Source: Chromobacterium violaceum ATCC 12472 (GTDB taxonomy: Bacteria; Pseudomonadota; Gammaproteobacteria; Burkholderiales; Chromobacteriaceae). Taken from it: a DNA stretch of 64,000 nucleotides. The notes beneath the pieces were generated by a model. It was not told the origin of the DNA, did no database searches, and was given only the letters and a program-made list of their open reading frames with translations. The stretch is from NCBI RefSeq assembly GCF_000007705.1, contig NC_005085.1, positions 4,163,752-4,227,751 on the forward strand. Direction: 5' to 3'. Positions within the stretch are counted from its first letter, which is position 1; each line of letters starts with the position of its first letter. Positions 40,563 through 54,070 of the stretch are shown here, piece after piece. Made by a program: the position numbers and the translations under genes.

Positions 40563-42770
40563 ATGGCCCTGTTCCGTGCCACCCCTCTGGTGCTGAGCCT
40601 GGCGGCAGCCTGGCCCGCCTTCGCAGACACCGCCTCGCCGGCGCTGGAGACCATCCAGGTCACCGCGCACCGCAGCGAGAAACCGCTGGCGGAAACCGCC
40701 CCCAACGCCGCCGTGGTGTCGCGCCACAAGCTGGACGACCGGCTGATCCGCGATATTGCCGACGCGGCGAAATACGAGCCGGGCGTGGAGGTGGCCGCCG
40801 ACCCCAGCCGCCGCGGCAACGCGGGGTGGACCATACGCGGCATCGACGGCAACCGCATCCTGATGCTGATCGACGGCGAGCGGCTGCCTGAAGCCTATGC
40901 CGGCGGCGGCAACGGCAACGGCGCCATCGCCGGCCGCGACTTCGTCGAACTGGAAACGCTGCGGGCGATCGACATCGTCAAGGGGCCGACCTCCAGCCTG
41001 TACGGCTCGGACGCCATCGGCGGCGTGATCGGCTACCGCACCAAGGCGGTCGACGACTTCGTGCCGGAAGACCAGGGGATAGGCGGCAGCGTCAAGGCCT
41101 TCGGCGCCGGCGCGGACAATAGCTGGGGGGGCAGCGCCGGCTTCGGCGCCAAGGGCGAGCGCGCCGACGCCATGCTGATCTACACTCATCGCAACGGCCA
41201 TGAAACCGGCAACCAAGGCGGCAACGGCAGCGACGGCGCCGCCCGCACCGCGCCCAATCCGCAAAGCTGGCACAGCGACAGCCTGCTGGCCAAGCTGGGC
41301 TACAAGCTGGTCGAACGGCAGCGGCTGGAGCTGACGCTGGAGCATTTCCGGCGCGACACCGACACCAAGCTGCTGAACACGCTGTACCCGGCCTCCATCG
41401 ACCGCCGCTCGGGCCGGCCCAAGCCGGCGCTGCAAGCGCAGACCGCCGCCGACCGCACCCAGCGCGACCGCGTTTCGCTTGGCTGGGAAGCGAAACGGAC
41501 CGGGCCTTTCGAACGCCTGGCCGTCAAGCTGTACCAGCAAAAGCTGGACAATGCCGACGACAGCCTCGAGCAGTACGGCAATGGCAGCCGCATCGCGTCG
41601 AATTACGGCTTCGACCAGAAAATCCTCGGCCTGAGCCTGGACGCCGAGCACCGTTTCGCCGCGCTGTCGGCCGAACAGCTGCTGCTGTGGGGCGTGGACC
41701 TCTCGCGCACCGACACCAGCCGGCCACGGCTCAAGACGCAATACAACGCCGACGGCAGCGCCAGCAACGTCGTGGGCGGCGAGACCTTCCCCAGCAAGAC
41801 CTTCCCCGACAGCGCCTCGAACCGCGTCGGCCTGTTCGTTCAGGACGAGATGAAGTTCGCGAACGGCGTCGTCCTGTCGCCATCGCTGCGCTGGGACCAT
41901 TACAAGATGACCACCAGCCCGGACCAGGCCTATGCCAACAGCGGCGGCCAGGCCGTGCCGTCGTTCAGCGACAGCGCGTTCTCGCCCAAGCTGGGCCTGA
42001 GCATCCCGTTCGCCGGCCATTACACCGCCTTCGCCCAGCTGTCGTCCGGCTTCCGCGCGCCGCCGTTCGACGACGCCAACATGGCCTTCGTCAACCGCGC
42101 CCACGGCTACCAGGTGATCGTCAACCCCGCGCTGAAATCGGAAACCAGCCGCGGCGTCGAGCTGGGATTGAAAGGCCAGTGGGACAGCGTCGACTTCGGC
42201 CTGACCGCCTATCAGAACCGCTACCGCGACTTCATCGAGCAGCAGAGTCTGGGCATGGTGAACGGCCTGCTGACCTATCAGTACCAGAACATCGGCCGGG
42301 TCGACATCAAGGGGGCCGAAGCGCGCGCCGCCTGGCGCTTCGCTCCGGGCTGGCAGACCCACGCCGCCGTCGCCTACACCCACGGCGAGGATCTCGACAG
42401 CCACACCGCGCTGGCGTCGGTCGCGCCGATGTCGGCGGTGCTGGGCCTGCGCTACGGCCAGGCGCGCTTCGGCGGGGAGGCGCTGCTGCGCGCCGCCGTC
42501 CGCAACAACCGCGCGCCGGCGGTGGCGCTGCCCCCGCCTTCGGCCGGGCAGACCGCCGGTTTCGAGACCCCGGGCTACGCGACGCTGGACCTGACCGCCT
42601 ACTGGAAGCCGGCCAAGGGCACCACCGTGCGCGCCGGCGTGTTCAACATCTTCGACCGCAAATACTGGAAGACCGCCGACGTGCGCGGCATGGCCGCCGG
42701 CGATCCGGCGCTGGACCGCTACACCCAGCCCGGCCGCAACGTCAGCGCCAGCGTCGAATACCAATTCTGA
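40563..42770 (+). CDS. hmuR: TonB-dependent haem/haemoglobin receptor
   Basis: Encodes 735 residues. A signal peptide (FRATPLVLSLAAAWPAFA) is followed by a TonB box region (LETIQVTAHR), the plug domain (IRGIDGNRILMLIDGERLPE, GPTSSLYGSDAIGGVIGY) and a 22-strand-type barrel ending in aromatic VEYQF. The haem-receptor motif FRAP is present (GFRAPPFDDANM), followed by a variant NPAL in place of NPNL, with a His between them (NRAHGY). It would bring haem through the outer membrane using TonB energy. It is the second gene of the Fur-controlled operon. Confidence 0.93.
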   Translation: MALFRATPLVLSLAAAWPAFADTASPALETIQVTAHRSEKPLAETAPNAAVVSRHKLDDRLIRDIADAAKYEPGVEVAADPSRRGNAGWTIRGIDGNRILMLIDGERLPEAYAGGGNGNGAIAGRDFVELETLRAIDIVKGPTSSLYGSDAIGGVIGYRTKAVDDFVPEDQGIGGSVKAFGAGADNSWGGSAGFGAKGERADAMLIYTHRNGHETGNQGGNGSDGAARTAPNPQSWHSDSLLAKLGYKLVERQRLELTLEHFRRDTDTKLLNTLYPASIDRRSGRPKPALQAQTAADRTQRDRVSLGWEAKRTGPFERLAVKLYQQKLDNADDSLEQYGNGSRIASNYGFDQKILGLSLDAEHRFAALSAEQLLLWGVDLSRTDTSRPRLKTQYNADGSASNVVGGETFPSKTFPDSASNRVGLFVQDEMKFANGVVLSPSLRWDHYKMTTSPDQAYANSGGQAVPSFSDSAFSPKLGLSIPFAGHYTAFAQLSSGFRAPPFDDANMAFVNRAHGYQVIVNPALKSETSRGVELGLKGQWDSVDFGLTAYQNRYRDFIEQQSLGMVNGLLTYQYQNIGRVDIKGAEARAAWRFAPGWQTHAAVAYTHGEDLDSHTALASVAPMSAVLGLRYGQARFGGEALLRAAVRNNRAPAVALPPPSAGQTAGFETPGYATLDLTAYWKPAKGTTVRAGVFNIFDRKYWKTADVRGMAAGDPALDRYTQPGRNVSASVEYQF

Positions 42771-42819
42771 TCCACCCGGCGGGCGGCCTCCCGCCCGCCG
42801 CCAACCACAGGAGAACACC

Positions 42820-43854
42820 ATGAGCCAGCTATGGGACCGCTACCAGGCGCTCAAAGCCAGCCAGCCCAAGCTGCGCGTCCGCGACGCCGCGATGGCGCTG
42901 GGCGTCAGCGAATGCGAGCTGGTGGCCGCCGACCCGGCCGCCACCCCGCTGCAGCCGGAATGGCCGGCCATCCTCGCCGCCTTGGCCCCGCTGGGCCGGG
43001 TGATGGCGTTGACGCGCAACCATGCCTGCGTCCATGAAACCAAGGGCGACTACGCCAATGTCGAAATCGACGGCAGGGTCGGCCTCGCCATCAACCCGGT
43101 GATAGACCTGCGCATCTTCCTGTTCCACTGGCGGCACGGTTTCGCCGTGCGCGGCGAGACGCCGCGCGGCGTCCAGCGCAGCCTGCAGTTCTTCGACCGC
43201 CACGGAGAAGCCGTGCACAAGGTCTATCTGACCGCCGACAGCGACGTCGCCGCCTTCGACGCGCTGGCCGCGCGTTTCGCCTCGACCCCGGCGGCGCTGG
43301 AGCTGGAGCCGGTCGCCGCGGCCGCCGCCGAGCAACCCGACGACGCCATAGACCGCGCCGCGTTCCAGGCCGAGTGGCGCAGCCTGAACGACGTGCACGC
43401 CTTCCACCCCTTCCTGCGCCGCTGGCAGGTATCGCGCCGCCAGGGCTTCCGGCTGGCGCCGGCAGGCCAGGCCTGGCGCGTGCGCGAAGACGCGGTCGAG
43501 CAGTTGCTGCGCCGCGCCGCCGCCACCGAAACGCCGATCATGGTGTTCGCCGGCAACCGCGGCATGATCCAGATCCACACCGGCCCGGTGCGCAACATCC
43601 AGGTGGTCGGCGACTGGCTGAACGTGCTGGACCCGGACTTCAACCTGCACCTGCGCACCGACCTGATCGCAGAAGCCTGGGTCACCCGCAAGCCCGGCGA
43701 CAACGGCGTGGTCACCTCGCTGGAGTTGTTCGACGAGCAGGGCGAATCGCTGGCCACCTTCTTCGGCGAGCGCAAGCCGGGCCGCCCGGAGCGGGCGGAA
43801 TGGGTGAAGCTGCTGGGCGAGCTGCCGCTGCTGGAGAAAGCCGATGTCGCGTAA
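42820..43854 (+). CDS. hmuS: Hemin-degrading factor HmuS/ChuS
   Basis: Encodes 344 residues, the usual length for this two-repeat family. A GGAGAA ribosome site precedes the ATG. Both halves carry the repeat pattern VMALTRNHACVHETKGDYAN and IMVFAGNRGMIQIHTGPVRN, followed by RIFLFHWRHGFAV and LNVLDPDFNLHLR. ChuS/HmuS proteins take haem in the cytoplasm and bind or cleave it to release iron. It overlaps hmuT by 11 bp, so the operon is translationally coupled. Confidence 0.93.
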   Translation: MSQLWDRYQALKASQPKLRVRDAAMALGVSECELVAADPAATPLQPEWPAILAALAPLGRVMALTRNHACVHETKGDYANVEIDGRVGLAINPVIDLRIFLFHWRHGFAVRGETPRGVQRSLQFFDRHGEAVHKVYLTADSDVAAFDALAARFASTPAALELEPVAAAAAEQPDDAIDRAAFQAEWRSLNDVHAFHPFLRRWQVSRRQGFRLAPAGQAWRVREDAVEQLLRRAAATETPIMVFAGNRGMIQIHTGPVRNIQVVGDWLNVLDPDFNLHLRTDLIAEAWVTRKPGDNGVVTSLELFDEQGESLATFFGERKPGRPERAEWVKLLGELPLLEKADVA

Positions 43855-44635
43855 AACCCTGCTGGCCGGCCTGCTGCTGGCCGCCCTGCCGCCGGCCGGC
43901 CTCGCCGCCGAGCGGCTGGTGGTGGTGACGCCCGACATCGCCGAGATCGTAGTCGCGCTGGGCGCGGCCGGCGAGGTGGTGGGCCGTGACCGCGGCAGCA
44001 AGGAAGCCGAGCTGGCCCACGCCCAGGTGGTGGGCTTTTCCCGCGCGCTGAACGCCGAAGCCATCGCCAAGCTCAAACCCACCCTGGTGCTGGGCAGCGC
44101 CGCCGCCCAGCCGCCGACGCTGTGGCCGCAGCTGAAGCAGCTGAAGTTCCGCGCCGAGGCGGTCAGCGCCCGCGAAGACGGCCGCGACTTCGCCGAGGCC
44201 ATCCGCAAGGTGGGCTCGCTGCTGGGCCGCGACGCCGCCGCCGCCAAGCTGGCGGCCGACTGGCAGCGCGGCATGCAGCCCCGCGCCGGCCGAACCGTGC
44301 GCTACCTGGTCAGCTACGACGGCAGCCTGGTCGCCGGCGGCGAGACTGCTCCCGACACCCTGATCCGCGCCGCCGGCGGCGTCAACGCCGCGGCCGGCCT
44401 CAACGGTTTCAAGCCGCTGGCGCGCGACGCCTGGCAAGCGCTGAAGCCGGACGTGATCATCCTGGGCAGCCACACCGCCGCCGCATACGGCGGCAAGGAC
44501 GCCTTCGCCAGACGCCCGGAGATCGCCGCCACGCCCGCCGGCAAACAGGGGCGCATCTACCTGCTGCCGCCGCAGCAGGGCATGCTGATCGGCCTGGGCA
44601 GCCCGGAGGTGGTCGAACGGATGGTGAGGATGTGA
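43844..44635 (+). CDS. hmuT: Periplasmic haem-binding protein HmuT
   Basis: Encodes 263 residues. A signal peptide (TLLAGLLLAALPPAGLA) is followed by a class III substrate-binding fold (VVVTPDIAEIVVALGAAGEVVGRDRGS; ARDAWQALKPDVIILGSHT). It would carry haem from the receptor to HmuUV. Its start lies inside the hmuS end, and its stop overlaps the hmuU start as GTGA. Confidence 0.93.
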   Translation: MSRKTLLAGLLLAALPPAGLAAERLVVVTPDIAEIVVALGAAGEVVGRDRGSKEAELAHAQVVGFSRALNAEAIAKLKPTLVLGSAAAQPPTLWPQLKQLKFRAEAVSAREDGRDFAEAIRKVGSLLGRDAAAAKLAADWQRGMQPRAGRTVRYLVSYDGSLVAGGETAPDTLIRAAGGVNAAAGLNGFKPLARDAWQALKPDVIILGSHTAAAYGGKDAFARRPEIAATPAGKQGRIYLLPPQQGMLIGLGSPEVVERMVRM

Positions 44636-45580
44636 GCGGCGCCCGACTGCTGTGGCCTGTCCTGGTCATCGCCAGCGCGGCGCTGCCGCTGCTGGCGCTG
44701 GCCAGTTCCGCCGGCCACTTGGCATGGCCCAATCTGGCGGATCCGCTGGTCGCCGAACTGCGCCTGCCGCGCGTGGTCGCCGCGCTCGGCGTCGGCGCGG
44801 CGCTGGCCGCCAGCGGCGCCGCGCTGCAGGCGCTGTTCCGCAATCCGCTGGCCGATCCCGGCCTGATCGGCACCTCGAGCGGCGCCGCGCTGGCGGTGAT
44901 CGCGGTGCTGGCGCTGGGCATGGCTGGCCTGTCGCTGCCGCTGGCGGCCTTCGGCGGCGGCCTGGCCGCCACCTGGCTGATCCTGGCGCTGGCGCGTCTG
45001 GCCAAAGGCGGCCTGGCCGGCCTGCTGCTGATGGGGCTGGTGGTCGGCGCGTTCTGCGGCGCGGTGTCCAGCCTGATTCTGTTCCTGTCCGACGACCTGA
45101 CGCTGCGCGCCGCCAGCAGCTGGCTGGCCGGCAACCTGGGATCGGCGCTGCCCGGCCGGCTGTGGCCGTGCCTGCTGATCGCCGGGTTCGGCGTCGCGCT
45201 GCTGTGCGCGATAGGGCGCGACCTGGACTGCCTGCTGCTGGGCGAGGAGACCGCCCGCTCGCTGGGCATAGACACCCGCCGCACCCGGCGGCTGGCCGCC
45301 ATCGGCGCGGCGCTGGCCACCGGCGGCGCGGTGGCGCTGTCCGGCGTGATCGGCTTCGTGGGCATGATGATTCCCAACGCGCTGGCGCTGCTGGTCGGCG
45401 GCTGCCGCCGCAAGCTGATCCTGACATCGGCGTGGGCCGGTGCGCTGTTCCTGCTGGCGGTGGACACGCTGGCGCGCAACATCGCCTGGCCGCTTGACCT
45501 GCCGGTGGGGCTGATGGCCGCCTTCGCCGGCCCGCCCTTCTTCATCTGGCTTTTCCGCCGCCAACAACGGAGCCCCCGCG

Positions 45581-45588
<8 letters not shown>
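44632..45588 (+). CDS. hmuU: Haem ABC transporter permease HmuU
   Basis: Encodes 318 residues from a GTG at 44632 that overlaps the hmuT stop. It is a FecCD/BtuC-type permease with about nine to ten membrane helices. Conserved stretches are LRLPRVVAALGVGAALAASG, ALFRNPLADPGLIGTSSGAA, and the ATPase-contact region (LGIDTRRTRRLAAIGAALAT) followed by GVIGFVGMMIPNALALLVGG. It overlaps hmuV by 8 bp. It is slightly short at the N-terminus compared with Yersinia HmuU but has all core helices. Confidence 0.93.
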
Positions 45589-46348
<760 letters not shown>

Positions 46349-46353
46349 AACAC

Positions 46354-46387
46354 AAAAGCCGCCTCCCGGATGCCGGGGGCGGCTTTT
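46354..46387. terminator. Bidirectional rho-independent terminator
   Basis: AAAAGCCGCC pairs with GGCGGCTTTTT, with an inner CCCGG/CCGGG stem around ATG. T-runs follow on both strands. It separates hmuV from the convergent hpt. Confidence 0.92.
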
Positions 46388-46406
46388 TGCGCGACGGCTC
46401 CCCGCC

Positions 46407-46949
46407 TTACTTCAGCGCGTAGATCGCCGGCAGGTTGCGCCAGGCGCCGCGCACGTCCATGCCGTAGCCGAACACGTAGCGGTCCGGCACGTCCAGACCG
46501 ACGAAGTCGGCCGCCAGCGGCTTTTCCTTGCTGATCAGTTTGTTGGCGAACACGCCGCTGTAGAAAGCCTTCGCGCCCATGCTCATCACCTTGTCGCGGA
46601 TGGCGGCCATGGTGTGGCCCTCGTCCAGGATGTCGTCCAGCACCAGCACCACGCGGTCGCGCACATCTTCCTTCGGCGCCTGCTTCCACACCAGCTCGCC
46701 GCCGTGGGTCTTGTCGCCGTAGCGGGACACGTGGACGTAGTCGAAATCCAGCGGGAAGGCCAGGCGCGGCAGCAACTGGCCGGTGAACACCACGGCGCCG
46801 CCCATCACGGACAGCACCAGCGGGTATTCTTCGCCCAGCTTTTCGGTGATTTCCACCGCCATGCGATCGACGGCGGCGCTGACTTGCTCGGCGGTGAACA
46901 GCACGTCGGAGCTGTTGATCAGACCGCGGGCTTCGGCAATATTAGGCAT
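46407..46949 (-). CDS. hpt: Hypoxanthine-guanine phosphoribosyltransferase
   Basis: Encodes 180 residues. The PRPP-binding loop is VLVLDDILDEGHTM, and the purine-salvage fold is also marked by VLSVMGGAVVFTGQLLPRL and VHVSRYGDKTHGGEL. It converts hypoxanthine or guanine to the nucleotide in the cytoplasm. The aromatic purine contact lies in the late DVPDRYVFGYGMD. It lies 59 bp downstream of galU on the same strand, with a GC-rich palindrome between them. Confidence 0.92.
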   Translation of the reverse strand: MPNIAEARGLINSSDVLFTAEQVSAAVDRMAVEITEKLGEEYPLVLSVMGGAVVFTGQLLPRLAFPLDFDYVHVSRYGDKTHGGELVWKQAPKEDVRDRVVLVLDDILDEGHTMAAIRDKVMSMGAKAFYSGVFANKLISKEKPLAADFVGLDVPDRYVFGYGMDVRGAWRNLPAIYALK

Positions 46950-46974
46950 GATGACTCCTTGAACAGAACAGGCG

Positions 46975-46994
46975 GCGCCGCCCGCGGGCGGCGC
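46975..46994. repeat. Perfect 20-bp GC-rich palindrome between galU and hpt
   Basis: Ten bases (GCGCCGCCCG) are followed directly by their reverse complement. No T-run follows on either strand, so it is more likely an RNA processing or partial termination element than a full terminator. Confidence 0.55.
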
Positions 46995-47008
46995 AATGGG
47001 AAAAACGG

Positions 47009-47881
47009 TCAGTCGAGCTTCAGCTCGCGCAGGAAGGCGGCGAAATCGCCGGCCACCTCATTGTGCTTCAAACCATAGTTGACCGTGGCCTTCAGATAGC
47101 CCAGCTTGGAGCCGCAATCGTAGCGGGTGCCCTTGAAGGGCAAGGCCAGCACCGGCTCGTTCTTCATCAGCGCGGCGATGCCGTCGGTCAGCTGGATTTC
47201 GCCGCCGGCGCCGGCTGCGGTGTTGACCAGCTTGTCGAAGATGCGCGGGGTCAGGATATAGCGGCCGACCACGGCCAGATTGGACGGCGCCTCTTCCGGG
47301 CGCGGCTTCTCCACGATGTGCTCTACGCGCTGATGGCCTTGCGCATTTGCGGCCACCTTGACGATGCCATAGGAGCCGGTCTCTTCCGGCGCCACGGTCT
47401 CCACGCCCAGGATGGACGAGTGGGTCTCGTCGAACAGGCGCACCATCTGCTCCATCGCGCCCGGCGCGCCTTCGATCAAATCGTCGGCCAGAATCACCGC
47501 AAACGGCTCGTCTCCCACCACCGGGCGCGCGCACAGCACGGCATGGCCCAGGCCCAGCGCCTCGGTCTGGCGGATATAGATGCAGCTGACAGAAGGCGGA
47601 ATGATTTCCTGCACCAGCTGCAGCAGCTTCTGCTTGTTCTTGTATTCGAGCTCGGTCTCCAGCTCGTAGGCTTTGTCGAAATGGTCCTCGATCGAACGCT
47701 TGTTGCGGCCGGTGATGAAGATCAGCTCGGTCATGCCGGCGGCGATCGCCTCCTCCACCGCGTACTGGATCAGCGGCTTGTCGACGACGGGCAGCATCTC
47801 CTTGGGACTGGCCTTGGTGGCGGGCAGGAAACGGGTGCCCAGACCGGCCACCGGAAATACCGCTTTGGTGATTTTCTTCAT
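47009..47881 (-). CDS. galU: UTP-glucose-1-phosphate uridylyltransferase
   Basis: Encodes 290 residues. It opens [20 protein letters not shown] followed by [20 protein letters not shown], a GalU-specific pattern. [12 protein letters not shown] is the metal-site region and [20 protein letters not shown] follows. It makes UDP-glucose for envelope polysaccharides. A GGAG site lies before the ATG. It shares glucose-1-phosphate with RfbF. There is no obvious operon partner upstream; the TPR glycosyltransferase gene lies 70 bp before it. Confidence 0.96.
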   Translation of the reverse strand: MKKITKAVFPVAGLGTRFLPATKASPKEMLPVVDKPLIQYAVEEAIAAGMTELIFITGRNKRSIEDHFDKAYELETELEYKNKQKLLQLVQEIIPPSVSCIYIRQTEALGLGHAVLCARPVVGDEPFAVILADDLIEGAPGAMEQMVRLFDETHSSILGVETVAPEETGSYGIVKVAANAQGHQRVEHIVEKPRPEEAPSNLAVVGRYILTPRIFDKLVNTAAGAGGEIQLTDGIAALMKNEPVLALPFKGTRYDCGSKLGYLKATVNYGLKHNEVAGDFAAFLRELKLD

Positions 47882-47951
47882 CTCAAACTCCGCAATCCAT
47901 GTCGATCAGGCTAGATAACAGCGCCGCATTCTAGCCCGACTTCGCTCAAGG

Positions 47952-49385
47952 TCAAAATGTCTGTCGTCCAGCCAGCGCCTCAGCGATCTGCTTCAGCATG
48001 GGCTCCCAGGCGCCGGGCGCCGGCTGCCGCCACAATTTCACCGATGGATACCACGGCGCGGTTTCGGCATCTGCCAGGAAGAACGGCGCGCTCTCGGCCC
48101 GCAGCAAGGCCCATACCGGCCGCCCCATCGCGCCAGCCAGATGCAGGATGGCGGTGTCGACGCAGATTACCAGGTCCATCTGCGCGGCCAGCGCCGCGGT
48201 ATCGGCGAAATCGCTGATCGGACAGGCGCGGACCCAATCGCTCAGCTCGGCGGGAACCCCTCCCGGCTGCAGGGCGATGAACTCGATGCCGGGAACCCGG
48301 CAGATTTCGGCGAATAGTCCGGCAGGGATAGATTTGTGCTGGCGCCCCAGATCGGCGACGCCGACCCCCCAAAGGCCGCTCTCCCACACCACGCCCACTC
48401 TGCGCCGGCTCGCCGCCGGCAGCGGCGGCACCATGCCGCCGGGCACGCGCAGATAGGGTTCGGTCGGCAAATTGTCCAGCGTGATGCCCAGCAGCCACGG
48501 CAAGGACATCAGCGGCAACTGGCAGTCATGCTCAGGCAGCGCATCGGCCGGCAGCAGGCTCACGCCGTCGAATTGCGCGAACAATCTATGAAAGGAGACC
48601 GGGCAGGCCAGCAACAGCCTGGCCTGCGGATGCGCGCGCCGCAAGCAGGACAGCAGCCTGACCATCTGCAGGCTGTCCCCCAGCCCCTGCTCCGACCACA
48701 GCAGCAGCGTGCGTTCGCCCAGCGCTTCGCCCTGCCAGCGCTTTTGGGTCAACCTCGGCCTGAGCACGCTGCGCCAGCGCGCCTCGTACAGCGGCCAGGC
48801 TTCGGCGTAACGGCCCGCAGTCAGCAAGGTGATGGACTGGTTGAACTGCAGGTTGGCATCATCCGGCGCCAGCTCCAGTCCCTTGCGCTGCACCTCGATC
48901 GCCGCATCCAGCATCAGCGCGCAGCTATAGGCATTGCCCAGATTGCTGTAACGCGCGACCGAAGGCCCGGCGATGGCCAATGCGTTCTGCTGGCAGGCGA
49001 TCGCATCCTGGTAGCGCCGCTGGTGCTGCCGCACGATCCCCAGATTGCTCCAGGCGTCGACATGGGCGGGCTCCGCGGCCAGCACCTCCTCCAGCAAGGC
49101 CGCGGCTAAATCCAGCTCCCCCAGCTCCTTCAACAGCACCGCCAGATTGCTTTTTATATTGCAGGAAGACGGATTCAGCGCGGCGGCGGCCAGATAGTCC
49201 TCCAGCGCGCCTGACAGATCCTCGCGCTGCACCTTGGCATTGCCGCGATTGGCAAGCGCCTGCCAGTCGCGCGGATTCAGGGACAGGCAGTGGTCGAAGG
49301 CCTCGATCGCGCCCAGCCAGTCGCAGCGGGCCGCGCATTGATTGCCTTTGTCGAAATAGGCTGTCGCCATCGCAGCAGATGTCAT
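47952..49385 (-). CDS. TPR protein with C-terminal glycosyltransferase-9-like domain
   Basis: Encodes 477 residues. Six or so TPR repeats fill residues 1-215 (e.g. ALANRGNAKVQREDLSGALE, DAWSNLGIVRQHQRRYQDAI). A heptosyltransferase/GT-41-like C-terminal domain follows (LLLWSEQGLGDSLQMVRLLS; AAQMDLVICVDTAILHLAGA; MGRPVWALL). Such TPR-GT proteins are common in flagellated and glycosylating proteobacteria; targets are mostly unknown. Its place just upstream of galU suggests UDP-sugar use, but nothing in the sequence shows the donor. It lies 8 kb from the flagellin glycosylation island and could be linked to it. Confidence 0.87.
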   Translation of the reverse strand: MTSAAMATAYFDKGNQCAARCDWLGAIEAFDHCLSLNPRDWQALANRGNAKVQREDLSGALEDYLAAAALNPSSCNIKSNLAVLLKELGELDLAAALLEEVLAAEPAHVDAWSNLGIVRQHQRRYQDAIACQQNALAIAGPSVARYSNLGNAYSCALMLDAAIEVQRKGLELAPDDANLQFNQSITLLTAGRYAEAWPLYEARWRSVLRPRLTQKRWQGEALGERTLLLWSEQGLGDSLQMVRLLSCLRRAHPQARLLLACPVSFHRLFAQFDGVSLLPADALPEHDCQLPLMSLPWLLGITLDNLPTEPYLRVPGGMVPPLPAASRRRVGVVWESGLWGVGVADLGRQHKSIPAGLFAEICRVPGIEFIALQPGGVPAELSDWVRACPISDFADTAALAAQMDLVICVDTAILHLAGAMGRPVWALLRAESAPFFLADAETAPWYPSVKLWRQPAPGAWEPMLKQIAEALAGRQTF

Positions 49386-49396
49386 CTCAACCTCGT

Positions 49397-53067
<3,671 letters not shown>

Positions 53068-53577
53068 TAGCCAGTCCGCATTAAGGCGAATAATCGAAGC
53101 CGCCTGTCCAAAACCATCAAGAGCCGGTAAACAAGCGCCCTGACGCCGCGCCCCGCGCCGATCGCCCCGGATGCCCGCCCGTTTCTTGCGGCGATGCTTT
53201 TCAGGCAGCTTCCCGTTATTATCCTGTCCCTGCCCGGCCGCCGTTTTCCGGCTGCCGGCCCGCCGCTCGCGGGCATTTCTCGCTCATTATAACGAAAGCC
53301 CGCCTCGGCGCACCATTTGGCAATGCCCTGGCGCTTGACAAAAACCGATTCCAGGCTGGCGTCATGCCGAAATCCGGCATTCCCCGCGCTGCCATCGATC
53401 GATCCGCCTTGTTTACTGCCGATAAGGACAGGCCGATCTAGAAAATTTTGTCTGGATGAACATGACATTTCAGACAGGCGAATTTATCCAGAGCGCGTGT
53501 CAGAATTGTAGGTGACTCTGTCAATTAGGGCCTTACTCTGTACCACTCTGCTTAAGAACAGCACGGGGACTCTTTCG
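53068..53577. other. Non-coding gap between zipA and marR
   Basis: This 510-bp gap lies between two divergent genes. I find no gene in it with a ribosome site. It holds the possible MarR operator at 53504-53526 and a small inverted repeat TGTCTG/CAGACA (53449-53454 and 53471-53476). The zipA promoter must lie at the left end but is not clear. Confidence 0.5.
53504..53526. promoter_or_regulatory. Candidate operator before the MarR-family gene
   Basis: AATTG (53504-53508) and CAATT (53522-53526) are inverted with 13 nt between them, about 52 bp upstream of the ATG. MarR proteins commonly bind such TTG/CAA-type dyads in their own promoters. Autoregulation is inferred. Confidence 0.3.
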
Positions 53578-54045
53578 ATGAAAAAATCCGATCAAGCCAG
53601 TTTCCTGCCTGTCGTACGCGAACTGTCGCGCACCTATCAGGCCTTTGAACAGTTCGCCAGCTACAATATCCGCCGGCTGGGACTGACACCGCCGCAATTC
53701 GACGTGGTCACCACGCTGGGCAACAGCCAAGGGATGAACTGCAAGGAGCTGTCCGATCACACGCTGATCACCAAGGGCACGCTGACCGGCGTGCTGGACC
53801 GCCTGGAAGACAAGGGCATCGTCACCCGCAGCATGCAGCCCAACGACCGCCGCAGCGTATTCGTGGCTTTGACCCCGTACGGCCAGCAATTGTTCAATGA
53901 CGCCTTCCCGGCCCATCTTGACTACATGCACAACGCCTTCCAACAATTCGGCGAGCAGGACCTCTCCGGATTCTGCAACGAGCTTGGCCGCCTGCGCGCC
54001 AGCTTCAGCCAGGCGCTGGAGCAGCAGGAAAACACGCCGGCCTGA
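53578..54045 (+). CDS. MarR-family transcriptional regulator
   Basis: Encodes 155 residues from the ATG at 53578, with GGGGA upstream; an earlier in-frame ATG at 53512 has no site. It has a winged HTH (YNIRRLGLTPPQFDVVTTLG, LITKGTLTGVLDRLEDKGIV, RRSVFVALTPYGQQ). The MarR family represses genes and responds to phenolic or metal ligands. Convergent with tonB and far from zipA, it has no clear target besides itself. Confidence 0.9.
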   Translation: MKKSDQASFLPVVRELSRTYQAFEQFASYNIRRLGLTPPQFDVVTTLGNSQGMNCKELSDHTLITKGTLTGVLDRLEDKGIVTRSMQPNDRRSVFVALTPYGQQLFNDAFPAHLDYMHNAFQQFGEQDLSGFCNELGRLRASFSQALEQQENTPA

Positions 54046-54054
54046 GCCGCCGGC

Positions 54055-54070
54055 GGGGCGCTAGCGCCCC
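54055..54070. terminator. Palindrome between convergent marR and tonB
   Basis: GGGGCGCTAGCGCCCC is a perfect 16-bp palindrome that includes the tonB stop codon (CTA on the + strand). It lacks a clear T-run, so it is a weak bidirectional terminator candidate. Confidence 0.4.

Noticed and set aside
53418-53425. Exact sigma-28 -10 sequence GCCGATAA before marR
   Set aside because: No TAAAG-type -35 lies at the needed 11-bp (or 10/12-bp) distance, so it is most likely chance.
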